DNA of 64,000 nucleotides. Source: Acetobacter malorum (GTDB taxonomy: Bacteria > Pseudomonadota > Alphaproteobacteria > Acetobacterales > Acetobacteraceae). Location of the stretch: assembly GCF_002153605.1 (NCBI RefSeq), contig NZ_JOPG01000027.1, positions 1 through 64,000 of the forward strand, in the 5' to 3' direction. The notes beneath the pieces were generated by a model. That model saw only the letters and a program-made list of their open reading frames with translations. It had not been told where the DNA came from and searched no databases. Of this stretch, positions 1-9,050 are shown in pieces. The first letter of the stretch is position 1. Every line of letters begins with the position of its first letter. A program made the position numbers and the translations under genes.

Positions 1-59
1 CCCCGCGCCTCCCGCCATGCCGATGCGCAGGCGCACGCGGCATGACACAGGCTGCATGA
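1..59 (+). other. possible 3' end of the gene upstream of ntrB
   Basis: Two short open tails enter from the left edge. One stops with TGA at 43-45. The other stops with TGA at 57-59 and would overlap the ntrB ATG as ATGA. In many alphaproteobacteria ntrB is preceded by dusB/nifR3, so one of these may be its C-terminus. Too little sequence is present to decide. Confidence 0.25.
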
Positions 60-1165
60 AGCGCCCCGCATCGCCTCAGGACGGGAGCCCGTCCGCTGGT
101 CTGCTGCTGGACAGCCTGCCGGTGCCGGTGCTGGAACTTGGTCCCACGAACAGGCTACGCTTTGCTAATGCGGCGGCGGAAGAGTTTTTTGCAACCTCTC
201 GCCATCAGCTCTGCCAGAGCGCGCTGGACGAACTGGTGCCGGAAGACCATCCGGTCTTTTTGCTTGTGCAGCATGTGCGGAAGGAAGGCGGCACCATTAC
301 CGAGCATGAACTGGTATTCAGCAGCCCGCGCTTTCACCATGAAGGGGTGACGGTGCAGGGGGCGGATGTGCTGGATTATCCGGGCTCCATTCTGCTGACG
401 TTTCATGACTCCTCAGCTGCGCGGGCGCTGGATCGCCAGCTTGCGTTCCGCTCCGCAGCGCGCAGCGTGTCCGGCATGGCCGAAATGCTGGCGCATGAAG
501 TGCGTAATCCGCTCTCGGGCATTAAAGGCGCTGCGCAGATTCTTGAGCATTCCGTTGGGGAAAGCGACAAGGAGCTGGCGACCCTGATCTGCGATGAAGT
601 GGATCGCATTGATGCGCTCGTTGAACGAATGGGCGTGTTTAATGAGGCCCCGGCAGATTATCGCTCCCTGAATATTCATCGCGTTCTGGAGCATGTCCGT
701 CTGCTGGCCAGCAAAGGCTGCGCTGCGGGGCTGCGGATTGTGGAACGGTATGACCCGTCTCTGCCGCATGTCTGGGGGAATCGGGACCAGCTGGTGCAGA
801 TGCTGCTCAATCTGGTCAAGAACGCTGCCGAGGCGATCCGCGAGACGGAAAAGCCGGGTGAGATCACGCTGAGCACCAGTTACCGCCCCGGAATTCGGCT
901 GGCAGTGCCCGGCACTTCACAATGGCGGCACCTGCCGCTGGTGGTGACGGTGCGGGATACAGGGCCGGGTATTTCAGAGACCATCCGTCCGCATCTGTTT
1001 GAGCCGTTTATCAGCACCAAAATGAGCGGGAGCGGGCTGGGGCTGGCCCTTGTCGGCAAGATTATGGACGACCATGGCGGCGTGATTGAAGTGGAAAGCC
1101 GCCCCGGACGCACGGAAATCAGTCTGTATTTGCCCGTGGTGCCGGATGGCAACGAAAGCATCTGA
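56..1165 (+). CDS. ntrB: nitrogen regulation sensor histidine kinase NtrB
   Basis: Soluble kinase/phosphatase that phosphorylates NtrC when nitrogen is limiting, normally under PII control. The 369-residue protein starts with a PAS-like sensor region (about residues 15-120), followed by the H-box [13 protein letters not shown] with the phospho-accepting His near residue 147, the N-box [12 protein letters not shown], and ATP-lid motifs DTGPGIS and GSGLGLAL. No membrane segment is present, as expected for NtrB. I chose the ATG at 56 over an in-frame ATG at 17, because it overlaps an upstream stop and gives a normal N-terminus. It is followed after 56 bases by ntrC and forms a pair with it. Family assignment is firm; the start is less so. 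Confidence 0.93.
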   Translation: MKRPASPQDGSPSAGLLLDSLPVPVLELGPTNRLRFANAAAEEFFATSRHQLCQSALDELVPEDHPVFLLVQHVRKEGGTITEHELVFSSPRFHHEGVTVQGADVLDYPGSILLTFHDSSAARALDRQLAFRSAARSVSGMAEMLAHEVRNPLSGIKGAAQILEHSVGESDKELATLICDEVDRIDALVERMGVFNEAPADYRSLNIHRVLEHVRLLASKGCAAGLRIVERYDPSLPHVWGNRDQLVQMLLNLVKNAAEAIRETEKPGEITLSTSYRPGIRLAVPGTSQWRHLPLVVTVRDTGPGISETIRPHLFEPFISTKMSGSGLGLALVGKIMDDHGGVIEVESRPGRTEISLYLPVVPDGNESI

Positions 1166-1221
1166 CAGCTTCGTTCTTTTTTTGTAATGATCTTTTCGTA
1201 TCTGAGTGTAACCTGATCCCT

Positions 1222-2670
1222 ATGACACCTTTGCCCACTATTCTTGTTGCTGATGATGATCGCTCCATTCGTACCGTGCTCGGGCAGGCGCTGGGGCGGG
1301 CCGGGTATCAGGTTCAGTCCACCCCTAACGCCGCAACGCTCTGGCAGTGGGTGGAGGAAGGCGAAGGGGATCTGGTGATTACCGATGTGGTGATGCCGGA
1401 TGGCAGCGGCCTGGATCTGATCCCGCGTATCCGGCAGGCCCGGCCAGATCTGCGCATTATTGTCATGAGCGCGCAGTCCAATCTGGTGACAGCGGTCAAG
1501 GCCACCCAGCGTGGTGCGTTTGAATACCTTGCCAAACCGTTTGATCTGAAAGAGCTGCTGAGCGTTGTGGCGCGCGCGCTGGTTGCCCCGGCGCATGAGG
1601 CGGATAAGCCTGCGGTGGCCTCGCCCCCGGAAGAGCGCCTGCCGTTGATTGGTCAGTCCCCGGTTATGCAGGGGATTTACCGGAGCATTGCCCGTCTGAC
1701 GACGTCCGATCTGACGGTGATGATTAGCGGAGAGAGTGGCACAGGCAAGGAACTGGTTGCACGTGCCCTGCATGAATATGGGCGCAGACGGGGTGGCCCG
1801 TTTGTGGCCGTGAACATGGCCGCCATTCCGCGTGACCAGATTGAAAGTGAATTGTTCGGGCAGGAGCGGGTGCCGGGCGCTGTGACAGGCCGAAGCCCCG
1901 GACGTTTTGAGCAGGCAACGGGTGGCACGCTGTTTCTGGATGAAATTGGCGATATGCCGCCGGAAGCGCAGACGCGGCTGCTGCGTGTATTGCAGGAAGG
2001 CGAATTTACCACCGTGGGCGGTCGCGCGCCGATCCGGGCGGATGTGCGGATTATTGCCGCAACGCATCGGGACCTGCGGCAGGCTATTCGGGCCGGTACG
2101 TTCCGGGAAGATTTGTATTACCGGCTGAATGTTGTGCCGCTGCGCCTGCCGCCCTTGCGGGAGCGGTTGGAGGATATTCCACTGCTGGCCCGCCATTTTC
2201 TGGCGCAGAGCCGGGAGGCCGGGGCCGGGGCACGTGTGCTGGATGATTCCGCGGTGGCGCGTCTGCAATCCTGGCGCTGGCCTGGCAATGTGCGTGAGCT
2301 TGAAAACCTTATGCGGCGCATTGTCGCCCTTTATCCGCAGGAAACCATCAGCAGTGATCTGATTGATGCGGAACTGGCAGAACCGCTGGCGCATGAGGTG
2401 ATTGCGGAAAAGGCAATGGTGGAAGAGCCGCTGTCCGATGCCATTTCCCGCCATATCATGCGGTATCTGACAGCAGGGCGGGAGGGGATGCCCTTGCATG
2501 ATCTGTACGCACGTGTGATTGCAGAGGTGGAACGACCTCTTATTCAGATGACATTGCAGGAAACGCGTGGAAATCAGATCAAGGCAGCGGCCATGTTGGG
2601 ACTGAACCGGAACACGCTGCGCAAAAAAATTCGCGAGCTGGAAATTCCCGTTGTGCGCGGAGTGGTCTAA
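1222..2670 (+). CDS. ntrC: nitrogen response regulator NtrC with altered sigma-54 loop
   Basis: Response regulator of the NtrB/NtrC pair, 482 residues: receiver domain with phospho-acceptor Asp55 (ITDVVMPDG), AAA+ domain with intact Walker A GESGTGKE (about 169-176) and Walker [12 protein letters not shown], and a C-terminal Fis-type helix-turn-helix ([19 protein letters not shown]). The loop that normally reads GAFTGA and contacts sigma-54 reads GAVTGR at residues 219-224 and sits in a region one residue shorter than usual. Rhodobacter capsulatus NtrC is known to lack a proper GAFTGA and to act with the housekeeping sigma factor. A similar sigma-54-independent mode here is my inference. ATP binding and DNA binding look intact. 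Confidence 0.93.
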   Translation: MTPLPTILVADDDRSIRTVLGQALGRAGYQVQSTPNAATLWQWVEEGEGDLVITDVVMPDGSGLDLIPRIRQARPDLRIIVMSAQSNLVTAVKATQRGAFEYLAKPFDLKELLSVVARALVAPAHEADKPAVASPPEERLPLIGQSPVMQGIYRSIARLTTSDLTVMISGESGTGKELVARALHEYGRRRGGPFVAVNMAAIPRDQIESELFGQERVPGAVTGRSPGRFEQATGGTLFLDEIGDMPPEAQTRLLRVLQEGEFTTVGGRAPIRADVRIIAATHRDLRQAIRAGTFREDLYYRLNVVPLRLPPLRERLEDIPLLARHFLAQSREAGAGARVLDDSAVARLQSWRWPGNVRELENLMRRIVALYPQETISSDLIDAELAEPLAHEVIAEKAMVEEPLSDAISRHIMRYLTAGREGMPLHDLYARVIAEVERPLIQMTLQETRGNQIKAAAMLGLNRNTLRKKIRELEIPVVRGVV

Positions 2671-2679
2671 CCTGCCTTT

Positions 2680-4941
2680 ATGCAGCGCTTTTTCTCTTCT
2701 TTGAGCACTCTTCTGGCCCGGACCCGGCTCCACTGGCTTTTGCGGTCTCTGGAACGGAAAAGCGTGGCTCTCACGTTGGCCGCTCTGGCGCTATGCCTTG
2801 GCTTTGCAACCTTTGTGGTGCTGTCCGGCGGCATGTCCTTTGGCCATTATGCGGTGATCGAACCGCTGGTGTTGCTGCTGAACAGTCTGGTGCTGGGTCT
2901 GCTGCTGCTGGCTGTGGCCATGCGGGTGGGGCCGATGCTGGTGGAGCATCGGAAAGGGCTGGCCGGGGCCAAACTGCACGTTCGACTGGTGACACTGTTC
3001 GGGATTGTGGCGGTCGCGCCGACGCTTGTTGTGGGCGTGTTCGCCACTCTGTTTTTTCATTATGGCGTTCAGATCTGGTTTTCCGACCGGGTGAATACGG
3101 CGCTGAATGAAGCCATGGAGGCCTCCCGCGGCTACCTGACGGAACATAACGCCAATATCCGCACCGATGCGTTCTCCATGTCCAACTACATCATGAGTGC
3201 GCAAAATGAACTGGCGGCCAGTGGCATGAACCTGCTGCAGGACCATGATGCGTTGGGCGAGATGCTGGACAGTCAGGCCACCATGCGCGGGCTGACAGAC
3301 GCACTAGTGTATGACCCCATTACCAATAAGGTGGTGGCAGCAGGCGGCCTGATGAGCCGCGCCGGAGATCAGGCACTCCCACCACCAGCCGCCACCATGA
3401 TGGCGCGCTCCAATGATATCGCTATTCTCGATTCCCCCGATGAACGCACGGTGCGGGCGGTGGTTGAGCTTTCCCAGACCCCGGCGCTAATGCTGGTGAT
3501 TACTCGTCTGGTGGACCCCACCATTCTGGAACATATGCACCGCACGGAAAAAGTGATTGCGGATTACCGGCGCCTGAACGGGAACCGTGCGAAAATCCAG
3601 CTGACGTTCGTGATGATTTTTGCGCTGGTGGCTCTGCTGGTGCTGGCGGCAGCGGCGCTGATTGGTCTGGCGCTCGCCAACCAGATTGCCAAGCCGCTGG
3701 GGCTGCTCATTCTGGCGGCTCGCCGGATTAGTGAGGGCGATCTGGGCGTGCATGTGCCCGAGGCCAACCGTGATGATGAGGTGACGAGCCTTTCCCGTGC
3801 CTTCAACCGCATGACGGAACAGCTGGCCAGCCAGCGCTCAGAACTGATGGCTGCGTACGGGCAGATTAATGAGCGGCGTCGTTTTACCGAAGCCGTTTTG
3901 TCCGGCGTGTCTGCCGGGGTGATCGGGCTGGATGTGGAACAGCGGATTGAGCTGCCTAATCGTGCCGCCAGTCTGCTTTTGCAAACAGATCTGATGGACG
4001 CCATAGGCGAACCTCTGGCGACGCGCGTGCCGGAATTTGCCGAGCTTCTGGCCGAAGTGCGTTCTGTGCCGGATCAGGTGATTACGCGGGAAGTGCAGAC
4101 CGGCCCCGAGACCAGCCGGCGTATGTTGCTGGTGCGGATTGGCGCGGAACTACGCGGGACGGTGACGGAGGGCTACGTGATGACCTTCGATGACATCACG
4201 GCCCTGCAACAGGCCCAGCGGAAAGCAGCATGGGCGGATGTGGCGCGGCGCATTGCGCATGAAATCAAAAACCCGCTGACCCCGATCCAGCTTGCGGCGG
4301 AACGGCTCAAGCGGCGCTTCCTGCGGGAAATTACGTCGGACCCGGAAACATTTGCGCAATGTGCGGACACTATTGTGCGGCAGGTGGGGGATATTGGGCG
4401 TATGGTGGATGAATTCTCCGCCTTTGCCCGCATGCCGCAGCCGGTGATGACCAATGAGGATCTTTCCCGCATTATACGGGAAGTTCTGGTGCTCCAGCGT
4501 AACGCGCACCCTGAAATTACCTATCACGTCAGCCTGCCGGACAGAGGTCCGGTGGTGCGGTGTGACCGGCGACTGATCAGCCAGGCGTTGATCAACCTGC
4601 TGCAGAATGCAGCCGATGCCATTGCCATGACAGCAAAACAGGGTGATGTTGAGGGAAATGGCTTAAACACAGCCAATGCGGTATGGATTGACCTGAAGGA
4701 CAGTGAAGGCAACGTCGAAATTTCTGTTGCAGATAATGGCGTTGGTTTGCCGTCGGGCGACAGGCATCGGTTGACCGAGCCATACGTGACGCACAAGGCT
4801 AAGGGCACCGGGCTTGGTCTGGCCATTGTCAAAAAGATTATGGAAGACCATGGGGGTGCGGTGCGTCTGGAAGACAGGGCGGAGGAAACAGGAACTGTGG
4901 CTATTCTGATTTTGCCGATGAAGGACGACCATGGCTCATGA
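2680..4941 (+). CDS. ntrY: transmembrane sensor histidine kinase NtrY
   Basis: Membrane-bound kinase of the NtrY/NtrX pair, linked in alphaproteobacteria to nitrogen, redox and envelope control. The 753-residue protein has three hydrophobic segments near residues 31-51, 64-84 and 106-129, a periplasmic region to about 306, a fourth membrane segment near 307-333, a HAMP linker, a PAS-like region (about 400-500) and a kinase core. The H-box is ARRIAHEIKNPLTPIQLAAE with His527; the ATP lid includes DNGVGLPSG and GTGLGLAI. Length and layout are typical of NtrY. It starts 9 bases after ntrC and overlaps ntrX by 11 bases, so the four ntr genes are probably co-transcribed. Confidence 0.95.
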   Translation: MQRFFSSLSTLLARTRLHWLLRSLERKSVALTLAALALCLGFATFVVLSGGMSFGHYAVIEPLVLLLNSLVLGLLLLAVAMRVGPMLVEHRKGLAGAKLHVRLVTLFGIVAVAPTLVVGVFATLFFHYGVQIWFSDRVNTALNEAMEASRGYLTEHNANIRTDAFSMSNYIMSAQNELAASGMNLLQDHDALGEMLDSQATMRGLTDALVYDPITNKVVAAGGLMSRAGDQALPPPAATMMARSNDIAILDSPDERTVRAVVELSQTPALMLVITRLVDPTILEHMHRTEKVIADYRRLNGNRAKIQLTFVMIFALVALLVLAAAALIGLALANQIAKPLGLLILAARRISEGDLGVHVPEANRDDEVTSLSRAFNRMTEQLASQRSELMAAYGQINERRRFTEAVLSGVSAGVIGLDVEQRIELPNRAASLLLQTDLMDAIGEPLATRVPEFAELLAEVRSVPDQVITREVQTGPETSRRMLLVRIGAELRGTVTEGYVMTFDDITALQQAQRKAAWADVARRIAHEIKNPLTPIQLAAERLKRRFLREITSDPETFAQCADTIVRQVGDIGRMVDEFSAFARMPQPVMTNEDLSRIIREVLVLQRNAHPEITYHVSLPDRGPVVRCDRRLISQALINLLQNAADAIAMTAKQGDVEGNGLNTANAVWIDLKDSEGNVEISVADNGVGLPSGDRHRLTEPYVTHKAKGTGLGLAIVKKIMEDHGGAVRLEDRAEETGTVAILILPMKDDHGS

Positions 4942-6322
4942 AATCCTGATTGTTGATGATGAGCCCGATATCCGGATGCTCATTGAGGGCATTCTTGAAG
5001 ATGAGGGTTACGAAACACGGGTTGCTGCGACATCTGATGCAGCCATAGCCGCCTTCCGGGCCCGCAGACCGTCTCTGGTCATTCTGGATGTCTGGTTACG
5101 GGACTCTCAGCTTGATGGGCTGGGGATTCTGAATGTCCTGCATGCGGAAGAACCGTCTGTGCCGGTCATCATGATTTCCGGTCACGGCACGATTGAGACC
5201 GCCGTGGCGGCCCTCCAGCACGGCGCGTATGATTTTATTGAAAAGCCATTTCAGGCAGACCGCTTACTGGTTGTGGTGCGCCGGGCGCTGGAAGCCTCGC
5301 GTCTGGCCAGAGAAAATGAGGAACTGCGCCTGCGGGCCGGGCAGGACACGGAACTGTTTGGCAATAGTGCGCTAATTACAGCAGTGCGTGGCCAGATTGA
5401 GCGCGTAGCCCCCACAGGGTCTCGTGTGCTGATTACGGGTGGCCCCGGTTCCGGTAAGGAAGTGGCAGCCCGCATGATCCATGCGCGCTCCCGCCGGACA
5501 GACGGACCGTTTGTTGCCCTGAACTGCGCCATCCTTGCCCCGAACCGGTTTGAAGAAGAGCTGTTCGGGCTGGAAGGCGCGCCTGACGGCACGGGGCGGC
5601 GGACCGGTGTGCTGGAACGGGCGCATGGTGGCACGCTGGTGCTGGATGAAGTGGCCGATATGCCGCTGGAAACGCAGGGCAAGATTGTCCGCGCCTTGCA
5701 GGACCAGACCTTTGAACGGCTGGGTGGTTCAACCCGCGTCAAAGTGGATGTCCGCGTTCTGGCGACCACCAATCGGGATTTGCAGTCCGAGATCATGGCC
5801 GGGCGCTTCCGGGAAGACCTGTATTACCGGCTGGCGGTTGTACCGCTCCGTCTGCCGGGCCTGCGGGAACGGCGGGATGATATTCCGGGCCTTGCAGAAC
5901 TGTTTTTGCGTCGCGCTGCGGAGATGGCTGGTCTGCCCCAGCGTGAACTCTCGGCTGATGCCATTGCCGCCCTGCAGGCCTATGACTGGCCGGGCAATGC
6001 GCGTGAACTGCGCAACCTGATGGAACGCGTGCTGATTATGATGCCGGGCAACAGTGTCGAGCCCATCCGCGCGGAAATGCTGCCCTCTACCATCGGGGAG
6101 GGCGCTCCGGCCCTGCTGAAGTTTGATGCCTCGGCCGATGTCATGAGTCTGCCGCTGCGCGAGGCGCGAGATATGTTTGAAACGCAGTACTTGCAGGCCC
6201 AGCTGCTCCGTTTTGGGGGGAATATCAGCCGGACAGCAATATTTGTTGGCATGGAACGCAGTGCATTGCATCGCAAACTGAAGCAGCTTGGTGTAACGTC
6301 CGAGGAACGAGGGGTCGGCTGA
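4931..6322 (+). CDS. ntrX: response regulator NtrX
   Basis: Partner of NtrY, 463 residues. Receiver domain with Asp53 (ILDVWLRDSQ), AAA+ domain with Walker A GGPGSGKE (170-177), Walker B GGTLVLDEVAD, arginine-finger region FREDLYYRL, and a Fis-type HTH at the C-terminus (GGNISRTAIFVGMERSALHRK). The segment after EELFG reads LEGAPDGTGRRTG, so there is no GAFTGA loop. Absence of GAFTGA is usual for NtrX of this class and argues against sigma-54-dependent activation. It overlaps ntrY by 11 bases. The following gene, hfq, starts 47 bases downstream after a small hairpin. Confidence 0.95.
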   Translation: MAHEILIVDDEPDIRMLIEGILEDEGYETRVAATSDAAIAAFRARRPSLVILDVWLRDSQLDGLGILNVLHAEEPSVPVIMISGHGTIETAVAALQHGAYDFIEKPFQADRLLVVVRRALEASRLARENEELRLRAGQDTELFGNSALITAVRGQIERVAPTGSRVLITGGPGSGKEVAARMIHARSRRTDGPFVALNCAILAPNRFEEELFGLEGAPDGTGRRTGVLERAHGGTLVLDEVADMPLETQGKIVRALQDQTFERLGGSTRVKVDVRVLATTNRDLQSEIMAGRFREDLYYRLAVVPLRLPGLRERRDDIPGLAELFLRRAAEMAGLPQRELSADAIAALQAYDWPGNARELRNLMERVLIMMPGNSVEPIRAEMLPSTIGEGAPALLKFDASADVMSLPLREARDMFETQYLQAQLLRFGGNISRTAIFVGMERSALHRKLKQLGVTSEERGVG

Positions 6323-6327
6323 CGTGT

Positions 6328-6344
6328 TTGCAGTTCTTCTGCAA
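6328..6344 (+). promoter_or_regulatory. small hairpin between ntrX and hfq
   Basis: TTGCAG and CTGCAA form a 6-base stem with a 5-base loop. It lacks a T-run, so it is not a clear terminator. It could be a leader structure affecting hfq translation, or chance. Confidence 0.3.
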
Positions 6345-6368
6345 GCCATCGTCCGGCTGTAACAAAAA

Positions 6369-6674
6369 ATGAGAATAGGGCCTCCCATCGTGGATAAGGA
6401 CACCGGATACAATGTGCAGGACGCGTTTCTGAGTCAGATTCGCCGTTCACGCTCATCTGTGACAGTTTTTCTTGTGAATGGCGTAAAATTGCAGGGCAAT
6501 ATTACGTGGTTTGATGATGCCGCCGTTTTGCTGAAACGCGATGAGCATACACAGCTGATTTACAAGCACGCCATCAGCACGGTCATGCCGACTGTGCCTA
6601 TTAATATCTTTGAAGCACCAAATTCTGGTGCGCAGACAGACAGAGAGCCCACACTTGGCGACGATTTTATCTGA
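6369..6674 (+). CDS. hfq: RNA-binding protein Hfq with divergent proximal face
   Basis: Hexameric Sm-like RNA chaperone for small RNA-mRNA pairing. The Sm core is clear: [13 protein letters not shown] (rim arginines kept), [10 protein letters not shown] and [10 protein letters not shown] (the Lys-His of the uridine pocket kept). Aligned to E. coli Hfq, Phe39 is retained (F48 here), but Phe42, which stacks on uridine on the proximal face, is Ala51 ([12 protein letters not shown]). Distal-face Tyr25 is Phe34, a conservative change. A 20-residue acidic tail follows the core. ATG 6369 gives 101 residues; a GTG at 6390 behind AGGG would give a more usual N-terminus and is possible. Its 3' end overlaps hflX. 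Confidence 0.95.
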   Translation: MRIGPPIVDKDTGYNVQDAFLSQIRRSRSSVTVFLVNGVKLQGNITWFDDAAVLLKRDEHTQLIYKHAISTVMPTVPINIFEAPNSGAQTDREPTLGDDFI

Positions 6675-7971
6675 TACAAAACCCGTTGCCACCCGTGGCG
6701 CGGTTATTCTCCCCTGGGAAAAATCCGCCCATGACCAGGATGTAAGGGCTGCGGAAGCCCGGCTGGAAGAGGCCGTTGGTCTGGCGGCCTCCATCGGGCT
6801 GGTAATTGTTTTACAGGCGACGTTGCTGCTGCGGACCAGACGCTCCGCCACCCTGCTGGGTAAAGGGCAGGTCGATTCGCTCAAAATTGCTGTTCAGGCT
6901 GAAAAAATTGACGTTCTGGTGGTGGATGCTCGCCTCAGCCCCGCCCAGCAACGCAATCTGGAAACCGAGTTTGGCTGTAAGGTCATTGACCGGACCGGGC
7001 TGATTCTGGACATCTTCGGTGCGCGTGCTGCAACGAAGGAAGGGACGCTACAGGTCGAGCTGGCGCATCTGGAATATCAGCGTTCCCGGCTTGTGCGGTT
7101 GTGGACCCATCTGGAACGTCAGCGCGGGGGCTTCGGCTTTCTTGGTGGTCCGGGTGAAACACAGATTGAGGCTGACCGCCGGATGATTGGTGATCGGATT
7201 GTCCGCCTCAAGAAAGATCTGGAGCAGGTGCGCCGCACACGCGGGCTGCATCGGCAGGCGCGTAAGCGGGTGCCGTTCCCGGTTGTGGCACTGGTTGGCT
7301 ATACCAACGCGGGCAAATCGACCCTGTTCAATGCGCTGACGGGTGCTGCGGTTTACGCAAAAGACCAGTTGTTTGCGACGCTGGACCCCACCATGCGGGC
7401 TATCACCCTACCATCTGGCCGCCGGGTGATCCTGTCGGACACGGTGGGGTTCATTAGTGATCTGCCGACGGAACTGATTGCTGCCTTCCGTGCCACGCTT
7501 GAAGAAGTGGCGGAAGCCGACATCATTCTGCATGTGCGCGACATTGCGCATCCGGACAGTGCCGCCCAGAAAAAGGATGTGTTCCACGTTCTGGAAGGCA
7601 TGGCACGAGATAACATGATTGAGCCGGACTGGTCCGGTCGCATGATTGAAGTGCTGAACAAGATTGATCTGCTGGGCGGCCCGGAAGAGCTGGCGCAGCT
7701 GGGCGATGCTATCGGTATTTCCGCGATAACCGGGGACGGTTTGCCGGAACTGATGGCGCTGATCGACCAGCAGATGACCGCCACCATGGAAGAGGTGCGC
7801 TACCGCGTGCCCTTGTCTGACGGGGCAGCGTCTGCATGGCTCTATCAGCATGGAGAAGTGCTGAACCGTAAGGATGATGAAAGCGGCGTGGACATTACCG
7901 TGCGCATCAAGGCAGAAGACCGCGCGCGGTTTGAAATGCTGTTCAAGCAGGTTGAGCCGCTGCTGGCGTAA
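6655..7971 (+). CDS. hflX: GTPase HflX
   Basis: Ribosome-associated GTPase that splits stalled or heat-stressed ribosomes. The HflX N-terminal domain includes [16 protein letters not shown] and [13 protein letters not shown] sequences, and is followed by a G domain with G1 [10 protein letters not shown]3 DTVGFI, G4 NKID and G5 SAITGDG. No ATG lies near the conserved N-terminus. TTG at 6655 follows GAGAG at good spacing and gives 438 residues. A second TTG at 6610 has no visible ribosome site. With TTG 6655 the gene overlaps hfq by 20 bases, suggesting coupled translation, and hfq-hflX is a known conserved pair. A strong terminator follows. Confidence 0.94.
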   Translation: MATILSDTKPVATRGAVILPWEKSAHDQDVRAAEARLEEAVGLAASIGLVIVLQATLLLRTRRSATLLGKGQVDSLKIAVQAEKIDVLVVDARLSPAQQRNLETEFGCKVIDRTGLILDIFGARAATKEGTLQVELAHLEYQRSRLVRLWTHLERQRGGFGFLGGPGETQIEADRRMIGDRIVRLKKDLEQVRRTRGLHRQARKRVPFPVVALVGYTNAGKSTLFNALTGAAVYAKDQLFATLDPTMRAITLPSGRRVILSDTVGFISDLPTELIAAFRATLEEVAEADIILHVRDIAHPDSAAQKKDVFHVLEGMARDNMIEPDWSGRMIEVLNKIDLLGGPEELAQLGDAIGISAITGDGLPELMALIDQQMTATMEEVRYRVPLSDGAASAWLYQHGEVLNRKDDESGVDITVRIKAEDRARFEMLFKQVEPLLA

Positions 7972-7997
7972 AATTTTCGCAGCGTGCATGGTTTGGA

Positions 7998-8032
7998 AAC
8001 GGTCAGGTTCTGTATGAGCCTGACCGTTTTTT
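7998..8032 (+). terminator. rho-independent terminator after hflX
   Basis: ACGGTCAGG pairs with CCTGACCGT around a short loop, followed by a run of T. It closes the ntr-hfq-hflX run. Confidence 0.85.
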
Positions 8033-8097
8033 ATTATCTTGTCTGACTATTCTTTTTCCGTAATGTTTTAAGGCGCGCACGCAGGAGGCCAGCTAAG

Positions 8098-9030
8098 ATG
8101 GATATTATTCTGGCCCCCACAAATCTTGGGCTTAGTCCGCTCTATGCGCGGCATGAACCGGGCACATGGCGGGCACCGGATGTGCTGATGGCCACCGGGC
8201 TGGCAAAGGCTCTGGGCGCTGAGGCGTCCGTTACGACACTCCTTCGGCCGACATATTGCCCGGTGCCGCCTGCGGGAACACTTATCCGAAACGCCTGCGC
8301 GATCCGGGATTTCAGCCTGACACTGGCGGAGCATGTGGCGCAGAGTGTTCAGAGTGGAAATTTTGCGCTGGTTCTGGGTGGGGACTGTTCGATTCTACTG
8401 GGGGCGCTTGCGGGTGCGCGGCAGAGCGGGTCTCTGTCTCTTATTCATTTTGATGGCCATAGTGATTTTCGGCATCCGGGGAATTATGAGTCCAGCCGGA
8501 TTATGAGCGGTGTTGCGGGAATGGACCTCGCACTGGCGACAGGGCGCGGAGAGCATTTTCTAACCCAATGGCCTGATATTGAAGGTCCGCTCGTGCAGGA
8601 TGACCATGTTATTCAGATTGGTGAGCGGGAAAGCCATGATGCCGATTTTGCATGGCCCGACATTGCCGAGACTGCCATCACACAGATTGATATTTTTGAT
8701 TTTCAAAGGATAGGCGTAGCGGCAGCCTGTGCAAAAATTCAAGCTCTGCTGACGTCACACTCAGAGGCCGGATTCTGGATTCATTTTGATGTTGATGTGC
8801 TGGATCAGGTCATCATGCCAGCGGTTGATTGCCCCGGATCTCCGGGGCTTTCACCCGCTGAAATGGTGTCGCTTCTTAATCCGCTTGTTTCTGACAGACG
8901 CTGTCTGGGGATGACAGTTTCCATTTATGATCCGGAGAAAGACCCGGACGGGCGCTGTGCCAAAACACTTGTCGCTCTGTTGGGGCAGTTAGCGTATCGC
9001 GATCGTGAGGCTTGTGGGAAAGTCCCTTAA
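8098..9030 (+). CDS. arginase/agmatinase-family ureohydrolase
   Basis: 310-residue binuclear-metal ureohydrolase-fold protein. Metal-site motifs are GGDCSILLG (residues 94-102), FDGHSDF (118-124) and HFDVDVLDQ (Asp231, Asp233). In classical arginases the first motif is GGDHS with a His ligand; here it is Cys97, and the second is DGHSD rather than DAHTD. The GGDCS form is, to my knowledge, seen in a distinct arginase subgroup, so the substrate may not be arginine. An AGGAGG site lies just before the ATG. It stands alone after the hflX terminator and is convergent with ribokinase. Fold assignment is firm; substrate unknown. Confidence 0.85.
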   Translation: MDIILAPTNLGLSPLYARHEPGTWRAPDVLMATGLAKALGAEASVTTLLRPTYCPVPPAGTLIRNACAIRDFSLTLAEHVAQSVQSGNFALVLGGDCSILLGALAGARQSGSLSLIHFDGHSDFRHPGNYESSRIMSGVAGMDLALATGRGEHFLTQWPDIEGPLVQDDHVIQIGERESHDADFAWPDIAETAITQIDIFDFQRIGVAAACAKIQALLTSHSEAGFWIHFDVDVLDQVIMPAVDCPGSPGLSPAEMVSLLNPLVSDRRCLGMTVSIYDPEKDPDGRCAKTLVALLGQLAYRDREACGKVP

Positions 9031-9050
9031 TTGACAAGCAAGTGATGGGT

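Noticed and set aside
880..2733. Long open frame of 617 codons on the minus strand across ntrB/ntrC
   Set aside because: It is antisense to clearly coding ntr genes, has no family motifs, and its His/Gln/Arg-rich composition is what GC-rich coding DNA gives in reverse.
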